Positions 26,537-34,256 of a DNA stretch of 64,000 nt are shown here, one piece after another. This DNA is from Catenulispora sp. EB89. GTDB taxonomy: Bacteria > Actinomycetota > Actinomycetes > Streptomycetales > Catenulisporaceae. Position numbers and translations under genes: made by a program. The notes under the pieces were generated by a model that saw only the letters and a list, made by a program, of their open reading frames with translations, made no database searches and was not told the origin of the DNA. Within the stretch, counting starts at the first letter, position 1. Each line of letters opens with the position of its first letter. Location: the NCBI RefSeq assembly GCF_041261445.1, contig NZ_JBGCCU010000012.1, forward strand, positions 248,001 to 312,000, given 5' to 3'.

Positions 26537-27436
26537 ATGCACAGCTCCAAGACCGTCGGCATAGCCGCGGCCTTCGCCACGGCCGCCGCGATCACCGCGG
26601 TCGCCGCCTCGCCGGCGTCCGCCGCGCAGCCGAACGCGCACCGCCACCACCACTACGCGACCGGGCTGAACATCGCCCGGGCGCGGGCCGCCGAGCACGC
26701 CGGGCTGGCCGCGAACGCCACCCGGGCCCACGGCCTGCGCGCCGCCGACGCCGTGCCGGCCGACGCCCCGGCCAGCGCCAGCCTGCAGCAGTACGCGCTG
26801 TCCCCGGGCGACCAGGGCCAGGTCGGCTCCTGCGTGACCTGGGCCACCGGGTACAGCGCCTACGGGATCCTGATGAACGAGCAGGGCATCTCCGGCGACC
26901 CGATGGCGCCGATGTACGTCTACGCCCAGATCGCCCAGGGCAACGACCAGGGCACCACCGGGGACGTCGCCCTCGGCATGGAACAGCAGCAGGGCATCGA
27001 CACCAAGACCGACTACTACCAGGGTGACTTCGACTACACCACCCAGCCGGACGACAACGAGCGCGCCAACGCCGCGCACTACAAGCTGTCCGGCTACCAG
27101 ACCCTGCCGGTCGGCGACGGCGCGGAGGACGCGATCAAGAGCTCGATCTCGCAGGGGCTGCCGGTGTCGGTCGGCTTCAACGTCCGGCAGAGCTTCATGG
27201 ACCTGTCCGGCCAGGCCGCGTCGGACTACAGCTACCAGCCGGGCGGCGACGGCAGCGACCCGGTCGTCGGCGGCCACGAGGTCGCCGTGATCGCGTACAA
27301 CGACCAGGGCGTCACCATCGAGAACAGCTGGGGCTCCAGCTGGGGCGACAACGGCTACGTCAACGTCCCGTGGAGCTTCTTCACCACCGGTGACGTGGAC
27401 GAGCTGTACTCGGTCGGCAAGCTCGTGCAGGGCTGA
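26537..27436 (+). CDS. secreted papain-like (C1 family) cysteine peptidase
   Basis: The 299-residue protein starts at ATG 26537 with a perfect AAGGAG seven bases upstream. Residues 1-30 are a Sec signal peptide ending ASA. A His-rich pro-region follows. The catalytic set of C1 peptidases is visible: Gln and Cys99 in 'DQGQVGSCVTWATGYS', His247 in 'VGGHEVAVIAYND', and Asn263 in 'IENSWGSSWGDNGYVNV'. Two cysteines or more for disulfides, as in eukaryotic papains, are absent, which is common in bacterial members. It probably degrades proteins outside the cell. A hairpin 51 bases past the stop may terminate it. Confidence 0.9.
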   Translation: MHSSKTVGIAAAFATAAAITAVAASPASAAQPNAHRHHHYATGLNIARARAAEHAGLAANATRAHGLRAADAVPADAPASASLQQYALSPGDQGQVGSCVTWATGYSAYGILMNEQGISGDPMAPMYVYAQIAQGNDQGTTGDVALGMEQQQGIDTKTDYYQGDFDYTTQPDDNERANAAHYKLSGYQTLPVGDGAEDAIKSSISQGLPVSVGFNVRQSFMDLSGQAASDYSYQPGGDGSDPVVGGHEVAVIAYNDQGVTIENSWGSSWGDNGYVNVPWSFFTTGDVDELYSVGKLVQG

Positions 27437-27486
27437 CCTCGCACGGCACCACCCAGCACAGCAGCAAGTAGCACCGTGAAACCTGG

Positions 27487-27517
27487 TGCGGCCGGCGTTC
27501 GCCATGCGTCGGCCGCA
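27487..27517. terminator. hairpin between convergent genes
   Basis: TGCGGCCGGCG (27487-27497) pairs with CGTCGGCCGCA (27507-27517) with one mismatch and a nine-base loop. It lies between the stops of the secreted peptidase (27436) and the CGNR protein (27551, minus strand), a position that suits a bidirectional terminator. There is no clear T-run. Confidence 0.55.
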
Positions 27518-27550
27518 TCGGGCCTTCGACGTTCTCGCGGGAAAGTGAAA

Positions 27551-28111
27551 TCAGAGATCGTCGTTCGCCACCGAAGCCCTGACCCGCGCCCGGTACGCCG
27601 CGACGTTCGCCCGCGTCGCACACCGGTCCGAGCAGTAGCGCCGTGAGGCGTTGGTGGAGGTGTCCACGAACACGAAGCGGCAGGGCGCGGCGCAGCACAG
27701 CCCCAGCCGCTCGATCCCGCGTTCGGCGACGGTGGACGCCAGGCCGAACGCGGCGCCGGTGACGTAGGTGCGCGCCGGCCCCGCGTCGTCGTCGGCCAGG
27801 TGCATGTGCCAGTCTTCGGTGTCGTGGCCGCTGATCGACATCGACACCGGGAAGTCGGACAGCAGCCGGTTCAGCGCCTGCACGGCGCGGCGCGGATGTC
27901 CGGTCGAGGCCTGCTCGAAGACGTGCCGCAGGCGCGGCCGGGCTTCGAGGAGTCCCTGGAGGCCGTCGCGGGCTGCGGTGCGGGACGCGGTCCAGGTCGC
28001 CGGGAACAGGCGCAGGACGTCGTCCTCTGATACCAGCCGATCGGTTCCGGTGCTCGGGTCGTAGGTGTTGACCAGCGTCACGGCCCGCTCGGCGTAGGCC
28101 ATCGGTTCCAT
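27551..28111 (-). CDS. CGNR zinc-finger (ABATE domain) protein
   Basis: The 186-residue protein has an N-terminal ABATE-like domain and a C-terminal zinc finger 'LGLCCAAPCRFVFVDTS' followed by 'RRYCSDRCATRANVAAYRAR', which is the zf-CGNR pattern (C-x3-C and C-x3-C; the family's CGNR reads CATR here). Members are thought to be stress-linked transcription regulators. The start is given at ATG 28111; ATG 28102 is equally possible. It is divergent from the 5-oxoprolinase operon, and the palindromic site at 28165-28177 is 54 bases upstream of its start, so it might also be affected by the GntR regulator. Confidence 0.85.
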   Translation of the reverse strand: MEPMAYAERAVTLVNTYDPSTGTDRLVSEDDVLRLFPATWTASRTAARDGLQGLLEARPRLRHVFEQASTGHPRRAVQALNRLLSDFPVSMSISGHDTEDWHMHLADDDAGPARTYVTGAAFGLASTVAERGIERLGLCCAAPCRFVFVDTSTNASRRYCSDRCATRANVAAYRARVRASVANDDL

Positions 28112-28157
28112 GACTGCAAATGATATGCAGCTGCTAGGGGTTCGCAATAAGCGCACC

Positions 28158-28186
28158 TTGAAGGATTGTTGAACAATAGTTAGGGT
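28158..28186 (+). promoter_or_regulatory. GntR-type operator inside promoter of pxpB operon (site 1)
   Basis: A -35-like TTGAAG (28158-28163) and a -10-like TAGGGT (28181-28186) are 17 bases apart, and the spacer holds the palindrome ATTGTT-G-AACAAT (28165-28177). The same arrangement occurs at 30663 and 31558. Binding there would block RNA polymerase, so repression is expected. The predicted transcript would begin near 28193, giving an 80-base leader before pxpB. Confidence 0.8.
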
Positions 28187-28272
28187 TCGTAGTGTCGCAG
28201 TCGCGTCCCGGGACCCAGTGAGGTGTGTGTGAGCTCGTCGCGTCCATCATCGTTACGGGGCGGGCAGGGTCG

Positions 28273-28929
28273 ATGCGCTTTCTGAGTGCGGGGGACCGGG
28301 CGCTGTTGGTCGAGCTCGACCTGGCGGCTGAGGCGGCGCCCGAGCCCGCTCGCCTGTATCGGGCCCTGATGCGCGACAAGCCGGCCGGTGCGCTGGAGTT
28401 CGTTCCGGCCGCGCGGACCGTGCTGGTCCGTTTCGATCCCGCGCTCACCTCGTCGGCGTTGCTCGCTGCCCGGATCGGGGAGGTCGCGCGAGCGATGGAG
28501 GACGAGGCAGCCGAGTCCGGGGACGCGGGGGACGCCGACGTTCTGGAGATCCCGGTGCGCTACGACGGCGAGGATCTGGACGACATCGCGCGGTTGGCGG
28601 GGCTGAGTGTCGCAGAGGTCGTTGCCCGGCACTGCGCGCCGGTTTACACCGTTGCGTTCTGCGGGTTCGCGCCGGGGTTCGGGTATTTGACCGGTCTGGA
28701 CGACGCGTTGTGGTTGCCGCGGCGCGCGGTGCCGCGGACGCGGGTGCCGGCCGGTTCGGTCGCCGTCGCCGACCGCTACGCGGCCGTCTACCCGCAGGCG
28801 TCGCCCGGCGGCTGGAACCTGTTGGGGCGTACGGATGTCGCGGTGTGGGATGCGGCGCGCCAGCCTCCTGCGATGTTCGTTCCCGGGGTCAGGGTGCGGT
28901 TCGTCGCGGCGTCGGGGCTGCCTCGATGA
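28273..28929 (+). CDS. pxpB: 5-oxoprolinase subunit PxpB (KipI family)
   Basis: PxpB with PxpC and PxpA hydrolyses 5-oxoproline (pyroglutamate) to glutamate with ATP. The 218-residue protein carries the KipI/allophanate-hydrolase-1 motifs: 'MRFLSAGDRALLVELD', 'TVAFCGFAPGFGYLTGLDDA', 'RTRVPAGSVAVADRYAAVYP' and 'SPGGWNLLGRTDVAVWD'. The start at ATG 28273 is chosen because the family begins near 'RxxxxGDxALxVE'; the longer frame from 28225 adds unrelated residues. Its stop overlaps the pxpC start (ATGA). It is the first gene of the unit controlled by the palindromic site at 28165. pxpA is not present in the window. Confidence 0.9.
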   Translation: MRFLSAGDRALLVELDLAAEAAPEPARLYRALMRDKPAGALEFVPAARTVLVRFDPALTSSALLAARIGEVARAMEDEAAESGDAGDADVLEIPVRYDGEDLDDIARLAGLSVAEVVARHCAPVYTVAFCGFAPGFGYLTGLDDALWLPRRAVPRTRVPAGSVAVADRYAAVYPQASPGGWNLLGRTDVAVWDAARQPPAMFVPGVRVRFVAASGLPR

Positions 28930-29810
28930 CCCGGTCCGAGCTGGTGATCCTCGCACCCGGCCCGCTCACCACGGTTCAGGACCTCGGGCGTCCCGGGCTG
29001 GCGGCGCTCGGCGTCGGTGCGTCGGGGGCTGCTGATCGCGGGAGTTTGCGGCTCGCCAACCGGCTTGTCGGCAACGTTGAGGGGGCCGCAGCCCTCGAAC
29101 TCACTCTTGGTGGCTTACAGGTCCGGATCGAGGGTGCCGGTGGCGGTGCCGGCGCCGGTGCTGCCATCGTCGCGCTGACCGGGGCGCCGTGTCCGGTGAC
29201 CGTCGGCGGGCGAGCGGTCGGGATGAACGGGCCTGTCGCGGTGCGGTCCGGCGAGGTGATCGTCGTCGGCGTGCCGGCTGAGGGCGTGCGGACGTATCTC
29301 GCTGTGCGCGGCGGCGTGGCGGTTCCGGAGGTGCTGGGGGCTCGTAGCACCGACACGCTCAGCGGGCTCGGGCCGGAGCCGGTCCGTGCCGGGTCGGTGC
29401 TGCCGATCGGGAGCGAGACGACGGGTTTCCCGGTGGTGGATCAGGCGCCTGTGCGCGGGCACGCGGGGGACGCCGTGCTGCGTGTCGTGCCCGGTCCGCG
29501 TGCCGACTGGTTCGATCCGGAGGCGCTGCGGACGCTCGGCGCCGAACCGTACCTGGTCACCGCCGAGAGCAACCGGATCGGCGTGCGGCTCGACGGGCCG
29601 GAACTGCGGCGTACCGAGGTCGCGGAGCTGCCGCCGGAGGGCATGGTGCGCGGCGCGTTGCAGGTGCCGCCGTCGGGCCGGCCGGTGCTGCTGCTCGCCG
29701 ATCACCCGGTGACCGGCGGGTATCCGGTGATCGGCGTCGTGGCCGACGCGGACGTCGATCGGGCCGGGCAACTGCGGCCCGGTGATCGGGTACGGTTCCG
29801 GGTGCGGTGA
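28926..29810 (+). CDS. pxpC: 5-oxoprolinase subunit PxpC (KipA/biotin-dependent carboxyltransferase family)
   Basis: The 294-residue protein opens 'LVILAPGPLTTVQDLGRPGL', the conserved start of the allophanate-hydrolase-2/KipA family, and continues with 'GASGAADRGSLRLANRLVGN', 'ALELTLGGLQVRI', 'TYLAVRGGVAVPEVLGARST' and 'PVLLLADHPVTGGYPVIGVV'. It forms the catalytic complex with PxpB. Start and stop overlap both neighbours by four bases (ATGA with pxpB, GTGA with the GntR gene), showing a tightly coupled operon. Without pxpA nearby the complex either uses a PxpA encoded elsewhere or acts on another substrate. Confidence 0.9.
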   Translation: MTRSELVILAPGPLTTVQDLGRPGLAALGVGASGAADRGSLRLANRLVGNVEGAAALELTLGGLQVRIEGAGGGAGAGAAIVALTGAPCPVTVGGRAVGMNGPVAVRSGEVIVVGVPAEGVRTYLAVRGGVAVPEVLGARSTDTLSGLGPEPVRAGSVLPIGSETTGFPVVDQAPVRGHAGDAVLRVVPGPRADWFDPEALRTLGAEPYLVTAESNRIGVRLDGPELRRTEVAELPPEGMVRGALQVPPSGRPVLLLADHPVTGGYPVIGVVADADVDRAGQLRPGDRVRFRVR

Positions 29811-30634
29811 ACGGGGATATCGTAGAACGATCCGGCGATCCGAACCCGGACCCGGACCACGACTCGGAACCGAATCAGGGCCCGATGACCGACGAAGCAC
29901 GACCTGGGGGTGCGGTGTCCGCCGACATGACAGCGACGGCCTTCTCCGATCTGGCCAACGACCGGCATCTGCTCGGGCGCAGCAGCACCGCGGACCTGGT
30001 GGCCGGCATCCTGCGCGGCCGCATCGCCGAGGGGCAGCTGCCGCCGGGGACGCGGCTGGCCGAGGAGGCGATCGGCACGGCGCTGGCGGTGTCGCGCAAC
30101 ACGCTGCGCGAGGCCTTCCGCCTGCTCACGCGGGAACGGCTGCTGGTCCACGAACTCAACCGCGGCGTCTTCGTCCGCACCCTGACCGCCGAGGACGTCA
30201 CCGAGATCTACCGCGTCCGCCGCGTCGTGGAGTGCGCGGCCGTCCGCCGCCCCGTCGGCGACCCCGCCGAGGCCCTGACCCGCGCCCGCCAGGCGGTCGC
30301 CGACGGCGAACAGGCGGCGCGCGAGGGCCGCTGGGACGCGGTCGGCACCGCGAACATCCGCTTCCACAAGGCACTGGCGTCCCTGGCGGGCAGCGAGCGA
30401 GTGGACGAGTTCATGGACGGCATCCTCGCCGAGCTCCGCCTGGTCTTCCACGTGATGGCGAACCCCCGCGTCTTCCACGAGCCCTACCTCTCCGGCAACC
30501 GCGCCCTGGTGACCCTCCTGGACGCCGGCGACTTCGAAGCGGCCGAACGCAGCCTGGCGACGTACCTCGACGAGGCCGAGGCCGAGCTGGTCGGCGCCTA
30601 CGCGGGAGTGCTGGAGCGGGACGAGCGGAGGTAG
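29807..30634 (+). CDS. GntR family regulator with FCD domain
   Basis: From GTG 29807 the product is 275 residues; the N-terminal 55 are low-complexity, so ATG 29885 or ATG 29927 may be the true start. The winged helix is 'STADLVAGILRGRIAEGQLP' and 'GTRLAEEAIGTALAVSRNTL', with 'REAFRLLTRERLLV' as the recognition region. The C-terminal all-helical FCD domain has 'VTEIYRVRRVVECAAVR' and metal-binding-type His in 'NIRFHKALASLAGS'. FadR-subfamily proteins bind short palindromes and release DNA on binding a carboxylic acid. It is the natural candidate for the ATTGTTGAACAAT sites found at three promoters here, including its own. Confidence 0.92.
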   Translation: MNGDIVERSGDPNPDPDHDSEPNQGPMTDEARPGGAVSADMTATAFSDLANDRHLLGRSSTADLVAGILRGRIAEGQLPPGTRLAEEAIGTALAVSRNTLREAFRLLTRERLLVHELNRGVFVRTLTAEDVTEIYRVRRVVECAAVRRPVGDPAEALTRARQAVADGEQAAREGRWDAVGTANIRFHKALASLAGSERVDEFMDGILAELRLVFHVMANPRVFHEPYLSGNRALVTLLDAGDFEAAERSLATYLDEAEAELVGAYAGVLERDERR

Positions 30635-30662
30635 GGGCTCGCGGCGTCGGCGCCTGAGTCTC

Positions 30663-30691
30663 TTGCCGGATTGTTGAACAATCCTTACATT
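30663..30691 (+). promoter_or_regulatory. GntR-type operator inside promoter of D-glutamate-cyclase-family gene (site 2)
   Basis: TTGCCG (30663-30668), a 17-base spacer with ATTGTTGAACAAT at 30670-30682, and TACATT (30686-30691) form the same layout as sites 1 and 3. The expected start of transcription is at about 30697-30699, which coincides with the ATG at 30699, so the mRNA would be leaderless or nearly so. Sites 2 and 3 share the longer sequence GGATTGTTGAACAATCCTTA. Confidence 0.82.
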
Positions 30692-30698
30692 GCCTCTT

Positions 30699-31514
30699 AT
30701 GACGTCCACGCCACTCACCGCACTCCCGCCACCCGTGCTCGCCGCCGCGTCGCCCGCAGACTGGCGCGCCGCCTTCCGCGCCGGGGACCGGCGCCCGACC
30801 AGCGGGCTCGCGGCCGGGCACACGCAGGCGAACCTCGTGTGCCTGCCGCGCGACTGCGCGTTCGATCTGCTGCTGTTCGCGCAGCGCAATCCCAAGCCCT
30901 GTCCGCTGCTGGAGGTCACCGAGCCCGGCTCGTGGCGTTCGGTGCTCGCGCCCGGCGCCGACCTGCGGACCGACCTTCCCGGCTACCGGGTCTGGCAGAA
31001 CGGGCTGCTGGTCGCGACCCCGCGCGAGGTCGTCGACCTGTGGCGCAACGACCTCGTCAGCTTCCTGATCGGGTGCAGTTTCAGTTTCGAGACCCTGTTG
31101 TCCGAGGCGGGGATTCCGTTGCGGCACGTAGAGCAGGACGTCACCGTCCCGATGTACGTCACGAACCGCGAGTGCGTGCCCGCCGGCCGCTTCAGCGGGC
31201 CGCTGGTCGTGTCGATGCGGCCGATCCCCGCGGCCTCGGTCGCCGCCGCTACCGCCATCACTGCGCTGATGCCTGCGGTGCACGGTGCCCCGGTGCACGT
31301 CGGCGCGCCCGAGGAGCTGGGCATCGCCGATCTGGGCAAGCCGGACTTCGGCAAGCCGGTGGAGTTCGCCGACGGCGACGTCCCGGTGTTCTGGGCCTGC
31401 GGCGTGACGTCGCAGACCGCTGTCATGCGGGCCGCCCCGTCGTTCGCGATCACGCACGAGCCCGGCCACATGTTCCTCACCGACGCCCGCGACCTGGAGT
31501 ACCGGATCGCTTGA
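30699..31514 (+). CDS. putative hydro-lyase / D-glutamate cyclase family (DUF1445)
   Basis: The 271-residue protein matches the DUF1445 family: '[20 protein letters not shown]', '[18 protein letters not shown]', '[17 protein letters not shown]', '[20 protein letters not shown]' and '[15 protein letters not shown]'. Mammalian DGLUCY, which carries this domain, converts D-glutamate to 5-oxo-D-proline; most bacterial members are annotated only as hydro-lyases. Its proximity to pxpBC and the shared operator make a role in the glutamate/5-oxoproline cycle likely here. ATG 30699 is chosen; no ribosome binding site is needed if the transcript is leaderless. Confidence 0.88.
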   Translation: MTSTPLTALPPPVLAAASPADWRAAFRAGDRRPTSGLAAGHTQANLVCLPRDCAFDLLLFAQRNPKPCPLLEVTEPGSWRSVLAPGADLRTDLPGYRVWQNGLLVATPREVVDLWRNDLVSFLIGCSFSFETLLSEAGIPLRHVEQDVTVPMYVTNRECVPAGRFSGPLVVSMRPIPAASVAAATAITALMPAVHGAPVHVGAPEELGIADLGKPDFGKPVEFADGDVPVFWACGVTSQTAVMRAAPSFAITHEPGHMFLTDARDLEYRIA

Positions 31515-31557
31515 GCGAGGGGGCGAATCCGGGTTCTAAGATTGTCCGCTCGACCTC

Positions 31558-31586
31558 TTGCGGGATTGTTGAACAATCCTTAGATT
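31558..31586 (+). promoter_or_regulatory. GntR-type operator inside promoter of MFS-glnX-glnH operon (site 3)
   Basis: TTGCGG (31558-31563), a 17-base spacer with ATTGTTGAACAAT at 31565-31577, and TAGATT (31581-31586) repeat the architecture of sites 1 and 2. The transcript would start near 31593, giving a leader of about 60 bases before the MFS gene at 31651. Confidence 0.82.
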
Positions 31587-31650
31587 ATGGAGCACCGCGC
31601 GGTACCACCCAGGAACGCACCATCGACTCCACCTGCCAACGAGGTGCTCC

Positions 31651-32979
31651 ATGACCGCACTTCCCACCGCAACGCCCACCGCCTCCGACACCGAGGACGG
31701 CCCCTTCGCCTGGTACCGGTCCCTGCCGGTCCCCGGCCGCCGCGCCTTCGTCGGCGCGTTCGGCGGCTACGCCCTGGACGCCTACGACTTCCAGGTCCTG
31801 CCGCTGAGCCTGACCGCGATCGCCGCCTACTTCCACCTGAACAAGGGCCAGTCCGGCCTGCTGACCACCGTGACCCTCGTGGTCTCCGCGGTCGGCGGCA
31901 TCCTGGCCGGGCTGCTGATCGACCGCATCGGCCGTACTCGAACCCTGATGATCACCGTCGGGACGTACGCGCTGTTCACCGCCCTGTGCGGATTCGCCTC
32001 GAACTATCCGATGCTGCTCACCTTCCGGGCCCTGCAAGGGCTCGGATTCGGAGGGGAGTGGGCAGCCGGAGCCGTCCTGGTGGCCGAATACGCCTCGGCC
32101 CGGTACCGGGGCCGCACGGTCGCCTTCGTCCAGGCCTCCTGGGCGGTCGGCTGGGCCGCCGCCGTGGTCGTCACCACGCTCTCGCTCGACCACCTGAGCC
32201 ACGGCCTGTCCTGGCGCGTCGTGTTCTGGACCGGCGCGCTGCCCGGCCTGACGCTGCTCTACATCCGCCGGCACGTGGTCGACGCGCCGGCGGACTCGAA
32301 CGGCGGCAGCGGCGACAGCGGCGAGAACAGTGACAACGGCGACAGCGGCGACAGCGCCACCACCGAGCCCGCGCCGCGTGCACCGTTCTGGCGCATCTTC
32401 GAGGGCCGCACCGGCCGCATCACCCTGTTCGCCACGCTCATGTCGACCGGCGTGCAAGGTGGCTACTACACCATCGCAACCTGGTTGCCCACCTACCTCA
32501 AGACCGAGCGCCACCTGACGATCGTCGGCACCGGCTCCTATCTCAGCCTGCTGATCGGCGGCGCCTTCCTCGGCTACCTGTGCGGCGGCTACCTGACCGA
32601 CCTGATCGGGCGCCGCAAGGCCATCGGCCTGTTCGGCGTGCTCAGCGGCGCCATCCTCTACAGCTACATCCACATCCCGACGAGCGCGAACCACGTGCTG
32701 CTGATCCTCGGCTTCCCGCTCGGGTTCTGCTTCTCGGCCATCTTCAGCGGCTTCGGCGCCTACCTCGCCGAGCTGTACCCGCGCACGATCCGTGGCACGG
32801 GACAGAGCTTCACGTACAACGTCGGCCGTGCGGTCGGCGCGTTCTTCCCGACCGCCGTGGGGTTCGCCGCCGGGAGCGGGGGTCTCGGCGGCGCCCTGGT
32901 CTACGGCACGCTCGGGTACGCGCTGGCGGTGGTGGCGCTGGTCGGGCTGCCCGAGACACAGGGTTCGGATCTCGCCTGA
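31651..32979 (+). CDS. MFS transporter of the sugar/organic acid:H+ symporter type
   Basis: The 442-residue protein has twelve predicted helices, the MFS signature 'GLLIDRIGRTRTLMITVG' after helix 2 and its repeat 'GGYLTDLIGRRKAIGLFG' in the second half, plus 'RALQGLGFGGEWAAGAVLVA', which is typical of metabolite:H+ symporters (ShiA/MhpT/JEN-like). The N-terminal 'GGYALDAYDFQVLPLSLTAI' carries the Asp pair of these carboxylate carriers. The central loop contains a Gly/Asp/Ser/Asn-rich expansion. It starts at ATG 31651 with GAGGTG upstream. Its stop overlaps the glnX start by one base. Within this regulon 5-oxoproline or another amino-acid-derived carboxylate is the likely cargo (inference). 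Confidence 0.88.
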   Translation: MTALPTATPTASDTEDGPFAWYRSLPVPGRRAFVGAFGGYALDAYDFQVLPLSLTAIAAYFHLNKGQSGLLTTVTLVVSAVGGILAGLLIDRIGRTRTLMITVGTYALFTALCGFASNYPMLLTFRALQGLGFGGEWAAGAVLVAEYASARYRGRTVAFVQASWAVGWAAAVVVTTLSLDHLSHGLSWRVVFWTGALPGLTLLYIRRHVVDAPADSNGGSGDSGENSDNGDSGDSATTEPAPRAPFWRIFEGRTGRITLFATLMSTGVQGGYYTIATWLPTYLKTERHLTIVGTGSYLSLLIGGAFLGYLCGGYLTDLIGRRKAIGLFGVLSGAILYSYIHIPTSANHVLLILGFPLGFCFSAIFSGFGAYLAELYPRTIRGTGQSFTYNVGRAVGAFFPTAVGFAAGSGGLGGALVYGTLGYALAVVALVGLPETQGSDLA

Positions 32980-34256
32980 TGCGCCTTGCCACCCGCACCG
33001 GCCTGCGCTGGTACGCGGCGGCCGTCGCCGTGGTCGTCGTCGCGCTCGGCACGACGACGTACCTCGGGACGGCCGCCGGCGACGACGCGATCGGCCACGC
33101 CCGGACCACGGCCGAGCCGCTGGCCGTCGCCGCCGAGAACGTGTACCGCGCGCTGTCCGACGCCGACGCGACGGCCGCCATGGTGTTCCTGTCCGGATCG
33201 CAGGTGCAGACCAGCGGCGTGCAGCGGTACGACCAGGACGTCCGCGAGGTGTCGGCCGGGCTGGCGGCGATCGGGGGTCAGACGGGGATATCGCAGCCTT
33301 CCAACACCTCGCACCCCGGCACGCCCCCGACCCCGACCCCGACCCTGCGCACCGCGGTGAGCCGCCTGCTCGCCGACGTCCCCGTCTACACCGGCCTCGT
33401 CGGCACCGCCCAGGCCGACGCCCGCCAGGACCTCCCGGTCGGCGCGGCCTACCTGCGCGAGGCTTCCGCCCTGATGCGGACCGACCTGCTGCCCAGCGCG
33501 CAGGCCGTCCTCCGCATCGAGACCGACCGCCTGGCGGCCGACGCGGCCGCGGCGCGCGGCCCGGACACCGTGCTCGTCGCAGCCGTGGTCGCGTTCGCCG
33601 TCCTCATCCCCGCGCAGCTGTTCGTGGCCCGGCGCACCCGGCGCAGGTTCAACCTCGGGCTCGTGGCGACGACCGTGCTGGTCGGCATCGTCACGATCTG
33701 GGCCGCCGCGGTCTCGACGGCCGCGACCAGCGCCACCGCCGACGCGCGCACGCATCGGCAGTCGGCGGACGCGCTGGTCACGACCGATCTGGCCGTGCTC
33801 CAGGCGCACGGTGACGAACTGCTCAGCCTCGCCGCACGTGGCGAGGACGTCGGCTCGTACGAGGGCGACTACCAGACGGTCAGCGCACGCCTGGGCACGC
33901 TGCTCGCCGCGGATCAGGGCCCTGGTATCGCGGACGCCACGACCGGCTACCGGGACTGGAAGACCGCGCACGGAACCCTGGCGCAGGCGTCGAGCAGCCC
34001 GCAGGCCGACAACACGGCCAACGTCCAGGCGCTCGCGCAGGCGACCGGCGCGCAGCCGGGGACCGGGACGTTGTTCACGCGCGTCGACGGCGACGTGCAA
34101 GGCGCGATCGCCATACAGGAAGCGGACTACCGGGCCGCGATCGACACGGCCGGATCGGACCTGCGCGGGCTGGCGACGGGGACCGCGGCGTTGATCGTGT
34201 TCGCCTTCGCGGCGGGTGCGTTCGGCATGGATCAGCGGCTGAGGGAGTACCGGTGA
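32979..34256 (+). CDS. glnX: GlnX-like membrane sensor protein
   Basis: The 425-residue protein has helices at about 12-30, 198-216, 226-247 and 397-415, enclosing two extracytoplasmic domains of similar size (31-197 and 248-396), which look like tandem helical sensor modules. That is the layout of mycobacterial GlnX, which passes a signal from the periplasmic binding protein GlnH to the kinase PknG. The next gene is a clear glnH, overlapping by four bases (GTGA), and this supports the assignment. The first domain holds a Pro/Thr-rich insert (about 108-122). No pknG follows, unlike the mycobacterial order. Sequence-level identity could not be tested; the call rests on topology and neighbour. 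Confidence 0.75.
   Translation: MRLATRTGLRWYAAAVAVVVVALGTTTYLGTAAGDDAIGHARTTAEPLAVAAENVYRALSDADATAAMVFLSGSQVQTSGVQRYDQDVREVSAGLAAIGGQTGISQPSNTSHPGTPPTPTPTLRTAVSRLLADVPVYTGLVGTAQADARQDLPVGAAYLREASALMRTDLLPSAQAVLRIETDRLAADAAAARGPDTVLVAAVVAFAVLIPAQLFVARRTRRRFNLGLVATTVLVGIVTIWAAAVSTAATSATADARTHRQSADALVTTDLAVLQAHGDELLSLAARGEDVGSYEGDYQTVSARLGTLLAADQGPGIADATTGYRDWKTAHGTLAQASSSPQADNTANVQALAQATGAQPGTGTLFTRVDGDVQGAIAIQEADYRAAIDTAGSDLRGLATGTAALIVFAFAAGAFGMDQRLREYR

Noticed and set aside
26236-27027. A 263-codon frame overlapping the start of the secreted peptidase.
   Set aside because: It has no ribosome binding site or motif and overlaps the well-supported peptidase frame.
31587-32333. An ATG directly behind the third operator opening a 248-codon frame.
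   Set aside because: It runs out of frame into the MFS gene and has no recognisable domain; the MFS start at 31651 has its own ribosome binding site.
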